From the NCBI GenBank assembly GCA_003367665.1, contig QKXI01000011.1, positions 56,899-96,938 of the forward strand: 40,040 bases of DNA, written 5' to 3'. The translations under genes and the position numbers were made by a program. Origin of the DNA: Leifsonia sp. ku-ls. Its GTDB lineage: Bacteria > Actinomycetota > Actinomycetes > Actinomycetales > Microbacteriaceae. Positions 24,986 through 34,114 of the stretch are shown here, in pieces (positions within the stretch are counted from its first letter, which is position 1; each line of letters starts with the position of its first letter). The notes under the pieces were generated by a model. The model ran no database searches. It was not told the origin of the DNA and was given only the letters and a program-made list of their open reading frames with translations.

Positions 24986-26470
24986 ATGGCCGTGCCACTC
25001 GTCGACGTCGACGGGAGGCGTCTGCGCCTGACGAACCTGGACAAGGTGCTCTACCCGGAGACCGGGACCACCAAGGGCGACGTCATTCACTACTACGCGA
25101 CCATCGCGCCGGCGCTACTCCCTCACCTGGCTGAGCGCCCCGTCACGCGCAAGCGCTGGCCCGACGGAGTCGGCTCAGCCGCCGCGCCGATCGAGGCGTT
25201 CTTCGAGAAGGATCTGGGCGAGGGCGTTCCCGACTGGGTGCTGCGCGAGACGATCCTTCACTCGGGCGGCGAGAAGCGCTATCCGGTGGTCACCGATCGC
25301 GCGACACTCGTCTGGCTGGCTCAGACCGCCGCGCTCGAGCTGCACGTGCCGCAGTGGCGGTTCGACACAGAGCGTCGGCCGACCCGCATGGTGCTCGACT
25401 TCGATCCCGGCGAAGGAACCGCTCTTGCCGAGTGCGCTCAGGTGGTGTTGTGGGCGAAGGCGATCCTCAACGACATGGGCCTTCCGACATTCCCCGTGAC
25501 TTCCGGCAGCAAGGGCATCCACGTCTATGTACCTCTCGATGGCCGGCTCTCCTCAGACCAGGTGTCCGACGTCGCCCACGAACTCGCTCGGGCGCTTGAG
25601 GCTGATCACCCTGCCGAGGTGATCTCGACCATGCCGAAGGCACGTCGGGTGGGAAAGGTGTTCATCGACTGGTCGCAGAACAACGCCAAGAAGACGACCA
25701 TCTCCCCCTACTCGCTGCGCGGCACCGCGCGACCCTTCGCGGCCGCGCCCCGCACCTGGGAGGAGATCGCTGCGCCAGGACTCGCGCAGCTGGACTTCTC
25801 CGAGGTCCTCGACCGGTTCGAGGATGCGGGTGATCTGCTTGCCGCCCTCGACTTCTCCCCCGCTGTACGCCCGCCTGAGCCGCTACGCGCCCAGGTCGAC
25901 CTAGCACTGGCCAAAGCCTCCGAACGCGTCCCAGAGGTGGCAGCGCTGCCCGGAGGGAGTCGTTACGAGCCGAAGCTGGACGGCTGGCGGGCGGCTGCGG
26001 TCGTGGACGTTGACCGGGTGACGCTCTGGTCGCGTCAGAAGACGAATCTGACAGATTCGTTCCCAGACGTCGCCGCAGCGATCGCCGAACAAGCGGATGC
26101 CGGCGTCGTCCTCGATGGCGAGCTCGTCCGTTGGAGCGACGGGCGACTCGATTTCGACGCCCTGCAACGCCGTTTCGCCTCGGGCAAGCAGCGCCGCCGG
26201 CAGCTGGTCGATGAGGAGCCGATCGACTTCGTGGTCTTCGACATCCTCTCTGCAGGCGCCCGCGACCTGCGCGGTCTGCCCTACGACGAACGGCGCCACG
26301 CCCTCGAACAGCTCGCGGCCCGCTGGCGGCCGCCTCTGAGCGTGATCGACACCACTACCGATGCAGCTGAGGGCCGGCGCTGGTTCGAGGAGTTGCCCGA
26401 CCGCGGGATCGAAGGTCTCGTGGTCAAGGGCGGTGCGCAACCGTACCGCGGCGGGCAACGGGACTGGTGA
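24986..26470 (+). pseudogene. ligD: LigD, N-terminal part, truncated by an insertion
   Basis: 494 residues. A polymerase/primase domain (about 1-290) holds VLDFDPGEG (138-140 Asp pair) and SGSKGIHVYVPL. It is followed by the ligase nucleotidyltransferase domain with catalytic Lys330 (YEPKLDGWR), VLDGELV and EGLVVKGG. The frame stops at TGA 26468 directly after RDW, where ligases continue with [I/L]KVKHR. That continuation, with the OB-fold, is at 37677-38069. LigD repairs double-strand breaks by end joining with Ku; no ku gene is in view. The polymerase domain could still be made. Ligation should fail, since motif V and the OB-fold are missing. Confidence 0.93.
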
Positions 26471-26471
26471 G

Positions 26472-26485
26472 TTAACTGCACCACC
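26472..26485 (+). repeat. Left terminal inverted repeat of the element
   Basis: TTAACTGCACCACC, matching the right end (37661-37674, reverse complement) at 12 of 14 positions, with CTGCACCA perfect. It starts four bases inside the ligD break. Confidence 0.65.
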
Positions 26486-26564
26486 AGCGCGCCATCAGAG
26501 GAGACCGTCTCCTGTTGGTAGACCGGTGGTGCGACCATTGGCGGCCGCGGCGAGGAGCACTACT

Positions 26565-27782
26565 GTGAGCGAACCGGACATCTCGGAAGACCCCGTGAGC
26601 CGCGGCCTGCGATTAGGCGATGTGCCACTGGCGCGAGTGGGCAGCGTGAAAGTCGAGCTTGGCGCGGCTGAGCCATACATGCTGCTCGATGGGAAGGGCC
26701 GGGTCGTCGAGCCGGTCAGTGCGTGGGTGCGCAACATGGTTGTCGGCGACCACAGTCCGCGCACGATCAGGTCGTACTGCTACGCCGCTCTCACTTGGTT
26801 CCGCGTGCTCTGGCAGCTCGACGTCGGCTGGGAACGGGCGACTGAGGCAGAGACAGCCGCTCTGGTGAGCTGGCTTCGCGTCGCGCCGAACCCCCAGCGT
26901 CGCCGCCAGGCCGGTACGCCCGCAGTGAACCTCAAGACGGGCAAGCCGAACCTCGGCTTGGGCTACGGTGCGGCGACCATCAACCTCACCCTGGCCGCCG
27001 TCCGCGGATTTTACGACTTCCACGCGCACTGGGGCCGCGGCCCGGTGATCAACCCGGTCCCGGAGTCGCCTGCTCGTCGTCGCGCGCTCGCTCACCGCAG
27101 CCCTCTTGAGCCTCGCCAGGCTTACAGGCGTGGGGCCTACAGGCAGCGCGCACAGCCGCGCGCGCCGCGGTCGATCCCGGATGCAATGTGGGAGGAGTTC
27201 TTCGCGCAGATGCCGAGTGACCGTGATCGGGCGTTGGTCGCTTGCTACGTGAGCTCTGGTGCGCGGGCCGAGGAGCTGCTGGGAGCCCAGCTCGAGGACG
27301 TGGATTGGGCCCGGCAGCGGATGTCAGTCGTGTCGAAGGGCTCGCGCGAGCGGCGGATGGTCCCGCTATCTCCCGAGGCCTTGACGTGGCTCAGCCGGTA
27401 CCTTCGCACCTTCGGTGACGCCTCCAGCGGACCGCTCTGGAGGACGGTTCGGGGAGAGCCGCGCCCACTCACCTATGGCGCCGCCCGCCGTGTGCTGCAG
27501 CGCGCGAACGGCAGGCTTGGTACGAACTGGACGTTGCACGATCTGCGGCACACGGCTGCGATGCGGATGGTGAACAGCGGCGTGCTAACCATGCCGGAGG
27601 TGCAGGTCGTGCTCGGCCACGCTGACCTGAGGACCACGAGCATCTACACCACGCCGCGCATTGACGAAGTCATCGACAAGGTACACGAACACTACGCCCG
27701 CCCCGCACCTCCGCCCCCACGGTTCGCGTCCGGTTACGCCGCTGAGGACATTGCGATCATCTTCGGGCATGCCGGTGAGTAG
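26565..27782 (+). CDS. Tyrosine recombinase, first of a pair (TnpA-like)
   Basis: 405 residues. An N-terminal SAM-like core-binding domain (about 45-165) is followed by a catalytic domain with Arg234 (GARAEELL), His325 and Arg328 (HDLRH), His352 (GHADLRTT) and nucleophile Tyr361 (SIYT). The set is complete, so the enzyme is probably active. The GTG at 26565 has GAGGAG seven bases upstream and lies ~80 bp inside the left end. Its stop overlaps the second recombinase. Role: cutting and joining element ends; a phage-type integrase is less likely given the paired arrangement. Confidence 0.92.
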   Translation: MSEPDISEDPVSRGLRLGDVPLARVGSVKVELGAAEPYMLLDGKGRVVEPVSAWVRNMVVGDHSPRTIRSYCYAALTWFRVLWQLDVGWERATEAETAALVSWLRVAPNPQRRRQAGTPAVNLKTGKPNLGLGYGAATINLTLAAVRGFYDFHAHWGRGPVINPVPESPARRRALAHRSPLEPRQAYRRGAYRQRAQPRAPRSIPDAMWEEFFAQMPSDRDRALVACYVSSGARAEELLGAQLEDVDWARQRMSVVSKGSRERRMVPLSPEALTWLSRYLRTFGDASSGPLWRTVRGEPRPLTYGAARRVLQRANGRLGTNWTLHDLRHTAAMRMVNSGVLTMPEVQVVLGHADLRTTSIYTTPRIDEVIDKVHEHYARPAPPPPRFASGYAAEDIAIIFGHAGE

Positions 27783-30279
27783 GGCGATCGTGTCCACGAC
27801 CGGTGTCTGGAGCCGGAGAGAGGCACCGCAAGACGGCGACCTCGGCTCTAAGCCGTCCTCGAAGAAGTCGTGGGGCAAAGCAGATGTCGTTGAACCGTTG
27901 GCACCCCAGCCTCGCCTACCGCACCCGCTCGGAGACTTGAGCGCGGCACCGGTCGAAGCGTTGGTCAAGGCTGCCTGTTCCGTCATTCCGCGGTCGGCTA
28001 TCCAGCTCGACAAGCGCTCGCGCTCCATCCGGCGGTTCGCCGAGCACCTGAGCACCTTCCCGGGAGACACCTGGCAGGAGAGGTGGGACGCCAGCGGTTT
28101 GGGCACCTCAACAACCGCGATCCGGTCGCTCAACCCAACACCGGCCGCAAGCTGGACGATGACCAGCGGCTTCTCCTGGTTCGTCGCACTCCGGGTCCTG
28201 GTTCCGACGTTGCGCGTACTGCGGACCAACGCGGTGTCGGACTTCTTCAAGATCTTCCTCGCGAGCCAACCCGGCGACCCGGACCTGACTGCTCTGGTCA
28301 CTGCGATCGAGGCTGCTCCGGTAAGCGCGAAGTCGCGCAATCAGACCCTCACCGACTTGTCCTACATGCTCGCGGTCCAGGCCATCCCCGCCTCCGACAT
28401 CTCCCCCAGCGGCTTGATGCACTTCGGCCTGGGATTGCGCAAGGTCAGCACTGCCTGGGACAAGAACACCCGCAAGTTGGCGGGAGCCCTGGTCTGGCAG
28501 GTGCTGTTCGACGCCGGCAAGTTCCCGGAAGGCACCCCCGTGACTATGCGCATCGCCACGGTGGGCGGGCGAAAGAGCGTGGCAGAGTTGGTCGACTCTT
28601 ACGGCGTTTCAAACGCCGGGGTACGCCAGCTCCTCATCGACTACATCACCCACCGCGGGGCACTGGGGATGGACTACTCCACCCTCAGCAGTCTGGTCCG
28701 GGCCTTGACCCGCAACTTCTGGTGCGTGATCGAGCGTGTGAACCCCGACCAAGTCGACCTGGATCTTGACGAGGCCACATACGAAGCGTGGCGTGCCGAG
28801 GTCGACACCGTGCAGACCGCGGAGGGGCGGCGTCCCCGCCAGAGCATCTGGGACCTCCTCATCGCCGTCCGCGCACTCTACCTCGACATCCAGAGCTGGG
28901 CGCTCGAGGACCCGGCACGATGGGGACCCTGGGTCGCCCGCTGCCCAATCCCGCCCATCGCCAGCCGCGGCTACAGCGCCGGCAGACGCCGTCTCGCTGA
29001 GCGGATCGCCGACCGGACACGCACTCGTCAACCCCTGCTGGAGCTGCTGGTCGATCACGTTGTGGTGGTACGTGACCAGATGAGCGCGTTGCTCGCCGCG
29101 GCCGAGGCATCCGCTGGAGCCGACTTCGAAGTGAACAGCGTCCGCTACATCCGGGTCTCGCCGCCTCCGAGCGCCGCCAAGTTCCCCCACGCCGGTCCGC
29201 GCTCACGTCGCGGTGCAGCCCTCGAGCCCGACGCTGACGCTGGCCTGCTCCGGATCGAGCCGGCCGACGGCGGCCCTGCAATCGACATCCAGAGCGAGGA
29301 AGCGCGGGCATTCTGGACCTGGGCGATCATCGAGGTGTTACGCCTGACTGGCATCCGCCACGAGGAACTATTGGAGCTCTCCCACCTGTCCGTCCGGCAG
29401 TATCGGCGGCCAAACGGCGAAATCGTCGCGCTGCTCGTCGTGACACCGTCCAAGACAGACCGGGAACGGGTCATCCCGATGTCGCCCGAACTTCTCCACG
29501 TGATCGCCCAGGTCATTCGTCGGCAGACCGACAAGCTCGGAGCGATCCCGCTCGTGCGCAGGTGGGACCCACACGAGCGACAGCACACCGAGCCGATGCC
29601 GTTCCTATTCCAACGCAGTAGCGGCCCGACACCCGGTGTGATGAGTCCAACGACTGTCGCCAGATTGATCCGCCGAGCGTGCCAAGAGGTCGCAGACCGC
29701 CACCCGCAATTCGAGGGACTGACCTTCACCCCACACGACTTCCGACGCCTGTTCGCGACGGACCTCGTGAACAACGGCCTACCTATCCACATCGGCGCGG
29801 CCCTCCTCGGTCACGCAAGCCTCCAAACGACACGCGGCTATGTCGCAGTGTTCGACGAGGACGTGGTCCGCCACTACCAGCTCCACCTGACCCGACGCCG
29901 GCGACTGCGGCCTCAGGACGAGTACCGCGATACAACGGTCTCCGAATGGCAGGAGTTCGAGGAGCACTTCGACAGACGCAAGGTCGAGCTCGGAGCCTGC
30001 GGCCGGCCCTACGGAACGCCATGCGCCCACGAACACGCCTGCGTACGCTGCCCGATGCTTCACGTCGAGCCACAGATGATCGCCCGACTCGACGACCTCG
30101 AATCAGACCTCATCGTCCGACGGGAGCGCGCAGAAGCCGAAGGCTGGCAGGGCGAGATCGAGGGCCTCGAAGTAACCCTCGATCATCTGCGACTCAAACG
30201 CGAGAAGGCCCGTCGGATGAATCCAAGCGGCCCTGTCGACCTGCCGATCCCAGCCTTCGGCCGGCCAAGCACTAACTGA
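27769..30279 (+). CDS. Large tyrosine recombinase, second of a pair (TnpB-like)
   Basis: 836 residues. A long N-terminal region of unknown fold precedes a catalytic domain with Arg530 (TGIRHEEL), His656 and Arg659 (HDFRR), His682 (GHASLQTT) and Tyr691 (RGYVAVF). A C-terminal Cys cluster (Cys744, Cys752, Cys758, Cys761, with His between) looks like a zinc-binding site, followed by a coiled-coil tail. This layout is like TnpB-type partners in Tn554-like elements. The start is uncertain; the ATG at 27769 overlaps the first recombinase by 14 bases. No clear TnpC-sized third gene follows. Confidence 0.9.
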   Translation: MPVSRAIVSTTGVWSRREAPQDGDLGSKPSSKKSWGKADVVEPLAPQPRLPHPLGDLSAAPVEALVKAACSVIPRSAIQLDKRSRSIRRFAEHLSTFPGDTWQERWDASGLGTSTTAIRSLNPTPAASWTMTSGFSWFVALRVLVPTLRVLRTNAVSDFFKIFLASQPGDPDLTALVTAIEAAPVSAKSRNQTLTDLSYMLAVQAIPASDISPSGLMHFGLGLRKVSTAWDKNTRKLAGALVWQVLFDAGKFPEGTPVTMRIATVGGRKSVAELVDSYGVSNAGVRQLLIDYITHRGALGMDYSTLSSLVRALTRNFWCVIERVNPDQVDLDLDEATYEAWRAEVDTVQTAEGRRPRQSIWDLLIAVRALYLDIQSWALEDPARWGPWVARCPIPPIASRGYSAGRRRLAERIADRTRTRQPLLELLVDHVVVVRDQMSALLAAAEASAGADFEVNSVRYIRVSPPPSAAKFPHAGPRSRRGAALEPDADAGLLRIEPADGGPAIDIQSEEARAFWTWAIIEVLRLTGIRHEELLELSHLSVRQYRRPNGEIVALLVVTPSKTDRERVIPMSPELLHVIAQVIRRQTDKLGAIPLVRRWDPHERQHTEPMPFLFQRSSGPTPGVMSPTTVARLIRRACQEVADRHPQFEGLTFTPHDFRRLFATDLVNNGLPIHIGAALLGHASLQTTRGYVAVFDEDVVRHYQLHLTRRRRLRPQDEYRDTTVSEWQEFEEHFDRRKVELGACGRPYGTPCAHEHACVRCPMLHVEPQMIARLDDLESDLIVRRERAEAEGWQGEIEGLEVTLDHLRLKREKARRMNPSGPVDLPIPAFGRPSTN

Positions 30280-30749
30280 TTGTCCAGTTTCCGCTCGAGG
30301 TCTACCTTAGCCCGGAGGAACGCCTGGAGACTGTGAGTCCGCGTGGTCGCCGACTTTGCGGCATCCTGCGTCCGTGGACGATCTGAGTCTGCCCTACCCC
30401 CGGCCGATGGGGTGCAGCACATGGTGACCGACGACGGCCTGACGACGATCGCCGCGGTGGGCCCGATCCCGGGCCAAGTCGTGAGCGACGGTGCGAATTC
30501 TTGGCGGGAATGGCGCTCGACTGCGCAGATCGGACAGCTTCGGTTGGCAGTCGATAGCTGCAGCTGAAGCAGCTTGCGCTGCTGGTCTCGACCGCGAATC
30601 GATTATCTTTCCGCCAAGCGCCAGGTTAGGTTCGGCGTGGCTTGCTGGCGTCGCCGGAGGCGCGCATGTAAGGTTGTTTCTGCAAGGGCGAAAGAGGGCT
30701 TAATCCGCTGCTGTGGGTTGGGTTCTCGTATTTACAATCAGCCTGTTGG
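30280..30749. other. Spacer with no supported gene
   Basis: Between the second recombinase and the riboswitch. A minus-strand open frame (30183-30422) covers the end of the recombinase gene and contains a charged helical stretch, but it has no ribosome site and is probably a shadow. A promoter for the Mg2+ transport genes should lie near 30700-30745 (TTTACAATC is AT-rich there), but no clear minus-35/minus-10 pair is seen. Confidence 0.45.
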
Positions 30750-30920
30750 TGCCGATCGTTAGCTGAGGCTCCTTCGCGAACAGATGCCAGCGACCCCAAA
30801 TGTCGAGAGACGCCTCGGGTCAGGACAGGCTTCCCCGGATTAAGGGGTCGCCCCGATTGGCTCCCGAGAGTTCGGGTGACGTCGCGGAGTGCCAAAGGTC
30901 TTACGTGGAGAGGCGAGGCC
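30750..30920 (+). ncRNA. M-box (ykoK) magnesium riboswitch
   Basis: Conserved M-box blocks appear in order: GTTAGCTGAGGCTCC (30758-30772), CCCCAAATGTCGAGAGACGCC ending at 30814 (core 30801-30814), GGGTCAGGACAGG (30817-30829), a variable hairpin, and AGTGCCAAAGGTCTTACG (30888-30905). These match the M-box consensus, including the 3' AGUGCUAAAGCUCUACG block. The RNA folds on Mg2+ and normally shuts off downstream transport genes when Mg2+ is high. It lies ~240 bp upstream of the Nramp-related gene. Manganese yybP-ykoY blocks are absent. Confidence 0.85.
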
Positions 30921-31046
30921 GCTTGGCGGCTGTCCCTGGAGGTGCTCGGGTGCGCGAGCTGGGAGGTGCGGGATGGACGACCATGATAGTCAGGCGTTTA
31001 ACAAGGCCCGCCTCCGCTTCGCGCTCCGTCTGGAGAGTGCTCGTCT

Positions 31047-31095
31047 CTAGCCTGTCGGGCTAGGGCGCCCCTTCTTTTCTTCTTCTTCTTTTCGT
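31047..31095 (+). terminator. Terminator-like hairpin and pyrimidine tract (M-box expression platform)
   Basis: CTAGCC (31047-31052) pairs with GGCTAG (31058-31063). A GGCGCCCC block and then a T/C tract (about 31072-31095, TTC repeats) follow. Placed between the M-box and the transporter start, it is the natural candidate for a Mg2+-dependent transcription stop. The tract is interrupted by C residues, so strength is uncertain. Confidence 0.55.
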
Positions 31096-31156
31096 CGCGC
31101 ACGCGGCGGAAGGGTGATTGCTCACGCCCGGGTGCCGGGCACGAAAGCGACGACTC

Positions 31157-32788
31157 ATGACCTCTATGCAGACCCCTTCGCAGCACGCCGCGTTGGACTC
31201 CGCGCACGTCGGCGATATCCAGGGCGCCTTCGGCACGATCCCGGTCGGGGATGACGCGCCCCGGGTGAAGCTGTCAGCGAAGATGAAGACGCTGCTCGCT
31301 ATTGTCGGGCCAGGGCTGATCGTGATGGTCGGCGATAACGATGCCGGCGCGTTCGGCACCTACACTCAGGCGGGCCAGAACTACGGGACGTCGTTGTTGT
31401 GGACGCTTCTGCTGCTGGTTCCGGTGCTGTACGTGAACCAGGAGATGGTGCTCAGGCTCGGCGCGGTCACCGGTGTGGGTCACGCCCGGCTGATCCTGGA
31501 ACGGTTTGGAAAGTTCTGGGGCGCGTTCAGCGTGATCGACCTGTTCATCCTGAACGCGCTGACGATCGTGACCGAGTTCATCGGCATCAGCCTGGGGTTG
31601 AGCTACCTCGGGCTGCCCCAGGTCCCGGGCGTGATCATCGCGGCGGCTGTGATCATCGCCGCGGCCAGTACGGGCTCGTTCCGCAGGTTCGAGCGACTGT
31701 GCATGTTCTTGATCTTCGGGTCGCTGATCCTCATCCCGCTCGCGATCATGGCCCACCCGTCGTTCGCGGAGGTCGCGCACGGGTTCCTGGTGCCGGGGAT
31801 TCCTGCGGGCGCCGACGTGTCCACGGTCGTGCTGTTGATCATCGGCATCGTGGGAACCACCGTGGCGCCGTGGCAGTTGTTCTTCCAGCAGTCATACGTC
31901 ATCGACAAGAGGATCACCCCGCGGTTCATGTCGTACGAGAAGATCGACGTGTGGATCGGGATCGTGATCGTCGTGATCGGGGGTGCCATCCTGATGTCCG
32001 TGCCCGCTGCGGTGTTCGCGGGCCGTCCGGAGTTCGGCAACTTCACCGACGCGCTGGGGGTCGCGGAAGGCCTCGGGAAGTATGTGGGCCGGATCGCGGG
32101 GATGCTGTTCGCGGTCGCACTGATCGACGCATCGATCATCGGAGCCGCCGCGGTCGGGCTGTCGACCTCATACGCGCTGGGCGACACGCTCGGGCTGAAG
32201 CACTCGCTGCACCGCAAGATCCGGGACGCGAAAGGCTTCTACTCCACCTTTGCCGGCCTGCTCGTGGTCGCCGCGGTGATCGTGGTGCTGCCCGGAAGCC
32301 CGCTCGGTCTGATCACCGTCGGCGTGCAGGTGCTGGCAGGTGTGTTGCTGCCGTCGGCGACAGTGTTCCTCCTTCTGCTGTGCAACGACAAAGAGGTCCT
32401 CGGCCCGTGGGTGAACGGCCGGTGGCTGAATGTGTTCACCTCGGCGGTGATCGCGGTGCTGGTGATCCTTTCGCTGGTGCTCACGGTCAGCGTGATCTTC
32501 CCGAGCATCTCCGGTGGCGGGATCATCACCATCCTGGTGGTCGGTGCAGCGGTGTCGGTCGCGGTCGGAGCCGGGTTCGCGGTGTGGCGCTTGCGTCACC
32601 CGGTTGCGCGGGCCGAGCGTGTGTCGCGGGCCGAGCGCGCGGCGTGGCGGATGCCACCGCTGACGCTGCTGAACCCTCCGCGGTTGTCCACGGGGAGGCG
32701 CTTGGGTTTGACCGTCCTGCGCGGCTATCTGCTGCTGGCTATGATCCTCGTGATCGTGCGCGTGGTGCAGCTGGCGCTGGGCCACTGA
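31157..32788 (+). CDS. Nramp-related divalent metal transporter, probably Mg2+ (NRMT-like)
   Basis: 543 residues with about eleven membrane helices and the SLC11/Nramp fold. The usual metal-site motifs are altered: helix 1 reads GDNDAGAFG (59-67) where Nramp has DPGN, and helix 6 reads GTTVAPWQ (233-240) where Nramp has A-x-x-MPH. Loss of the Met that selects Mn2+/Fe2+ is the mark of Nramp-related magnesium transporters. The M-box upstream and Mg2+-linked genes downstream agree. The ATG at 31157 has no strong ribosome site. It is the first gene of the cargo operon. Substrate is inferred, not shown. Confidence 0.85.
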   Translation: MTSMQTPSQHAALDSAHVGDIQGAFGTIPVGDDAPRVKLSAKMKTLLAIVGPGLIVMVGDNDAGAFGTYTQAGQNYGTSLLWTLLLLVPVLYVNQEMVLRLGAVTGVGHARLILERFGKFWGAFSVIDLFILNALTIVTEFIGISLGLSYLGLPQVPGVIIAAAVIIAAASTGSFRRFERLCMFLIFGSLILIPLAIMAHPSFAEVAHGFLVPGIPAGADVSTVVLLIIGIVGTTVAPWQLFFQQSYVIDKRITPRFMSYEKIDVWIGIVIVVIGGAILMSVPAAVFAGRPEFGNFTDALGVAEGLGKYVGRIAGMLFAVALIDASIIGAAAVGLSTSYALGDTLGLKHSLHRKIRDAKGFYSTFAGLLVVAAVIVVLPGSPLGLITVGVQVLAGVLLPSATVFLLLLCNDKEVLGPWVNGRWLNVFTSAVIAVLVILSLVLTVSVIFPSISGGGIITILVVGAAVSVAVGAGFAVWRLRHPVARAERVSRAERAAWRMPPLTLLNPPRLSTGRRLGLTVLRGYLLLAMILVIVRVVQLALGH

Positions 32789-32823
32789 ACCGATCCCATC
32801 GGAACTGAAGGGAGTTGAGTGCT

Positions 32824-34074
32824 GTGAACGGATCGACAACCATCGAGCACCGCATGCTGTCCGGACTCGTCCGCAAGCCGGTGAGAGACGGACGGGGTAA
32901 CGTCATCGGCGCACTCTCGGACATCGTGGTGCGGCTGGGCCTCGAGGGGTATCCCTCGGTCGCCGGGCTGGTCGCGAGGGTGGGATCGACCTCCGTGTTC
33001 ATCCCGGCCGCGGACGTGAGCGATCTCACCGACGACGGCGCGGTACTCAGCAGCGCACGCCTGGATCTTCGCCCGTTCGAGCGCCGCCCGGGGGAGGTAC
33101 TGCTGAAGGAGGCGGTGCTCGGCCATCGGCTGGTCGACGTGGGCAACGCGCGCCTGGTCCGCGCGTACGACGTCTGCCTGGAACGCACGCCGACCGGGTG
33201 GGCGGCGACGGGGCTCGATGTGACGCCACCGAACTGGCTGGGACGGCGCCGGGCCGGGGAATCGTCGTTGCGCGATTGGAAGGGCTTCGACGTCCTGATC
33301 GGTCACGCGCCCTCAGCGACTCTCCGCGCCCGCTGGAAGAGGTTCGACGGACTGCGGGCAGCAGAGATCGCGGACCTGATCGAGGACGCCACGCAACCCG
33401 AGCGCGACGATCTGTTTCAGCATCTGCACGAAGACCCGGAACTCGAAGCCGACGTCATCGAGGAGCTCGACGACGACGAGCAGGCGAAAGTGCTCAAGAG
33501 CCGCGACACCGCCGACATCGCGGCCGTGCTCAGCCGGATGCACGCGGACGATGTCGTCGATGCGGTGCTTGATCTCCCGCAGGAGCGGCGGCAGGCGGTC
33601 GTCGACGCGCTGCCGGAGCCCCAGCGCCGGGACGTGCTGCGACTGATGCGATACCAGGGCCGCAGCGCGGGCGGGATGATGGGCATCGAATACGTCGCCC
33701 TCCCCGCCTCCGCGACCGTCGAACAGGCCATAGCCGCCGTGCGGACCGCTCGCACCCAGCAACCGCAGGCGCTGACGACGGTGTATCTGACCGAGGATGA
33801 ACAAAGGTTGAGTGGCGCGGTCACCCTCGTCGCCCTGGTGCAGGCGGATTCGACGTCGTCGCTGAAGGATATTGCGGAAGCGGGGGCGGTGAGCGTGGTC
33901 CCATCCGATGACGTCGTGACCGTCGTGACCCTCATGTCCGACTACGACCTGCTGAGTCTGCCGGTGGTCGATGACGCGGACGAGATCGTCGGCATCATCA
34001 CCGTCGACGACGCCCTCGAGGAAGCCATACCCGACGACTGGCAGCAACGGGAACGACGCCGCCACACCAGCTAA
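32824..34074 (+). CDS. Soluble MgtE-N / CBS-domain protein
   Basis: 416 residues. A PRC-barrel-like N-terminal region (about 10-150, two copies) is followed by an MgtE intracellular N domain (about 175-280, repeats such as LHEDPELEADVIEEL and LDLPQERRQAVVDAL). A pair of CBS domains follows (about 285-405, ending LPVVDDADEIVGIITVDDALEE). There is no membrane domain, so it is not itself an MgtE channel. It probably senses cytosolic Mg2+ and gates the Nramp-like transporter (inference). It begins 35 bp after that gene's stop, GTG start with GGGAG nine bases upstream. Confidence 0.85.
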   Translation: MNGSTTIEHRMLSGLVRKPVRDGRGNVIGALSDIVVRLGLEGYPSVAGLVARVGSTSVFIPAADVSDLTDDGAVLSSARLDLRPFERRPGEVLLKEAVLGHRLVDVGNARLVRAYDVCLERTPTGWAATGLDVTPPNWLGRRRAGESSLRDWKGFDVLIGHAPSATLRARWKRFDGLRAAEIADLIEDATQPERDDLFQHLHEDPELEADVIEELDDDEQAKVLKSRDTADIAAVLSRMHADDVVDAVLDLPQERRQAVVDALPEPQRRDVLRLMRYQGRSAGGMMGIEYVALPASATVEQAIAAVRTARTQQPQALTTVYLTEDEQRLSGAVTLVALVQADSTSSLKDIAEAGAVSVVPSDDVVTVVTLMSDYDLLSLPVVDDADEIVGIITVDDALEEAIPDDWQQRERRRHTS

Positions 34075-34114
34075 CCATCGAAGCTAACCTCAGAGCGCAG
34101 AAGGGCGTCCCGTC

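Noticed and set aside
30183-30422. Minus-strand 79-codon frame after the second recombinase as a TnpC-like gene
   Set aside because: It overlaps the recombinase coding end antisense, has no ribosome site and no TnpC-like features.
30750-30920. Manganese (yybP-ykoY) riboswitch upstream of the Nramp-type gene
   Set aside because: Its conserved blocks are absent, whereas the M-box blocks are present in order.
31157-32788. Plain Mn2+/Fe2+ MntH
   Set aside because: The DPGN and MPH metal-site motifs are missing, and the upstream RNA and neighbours point to Mg2+.
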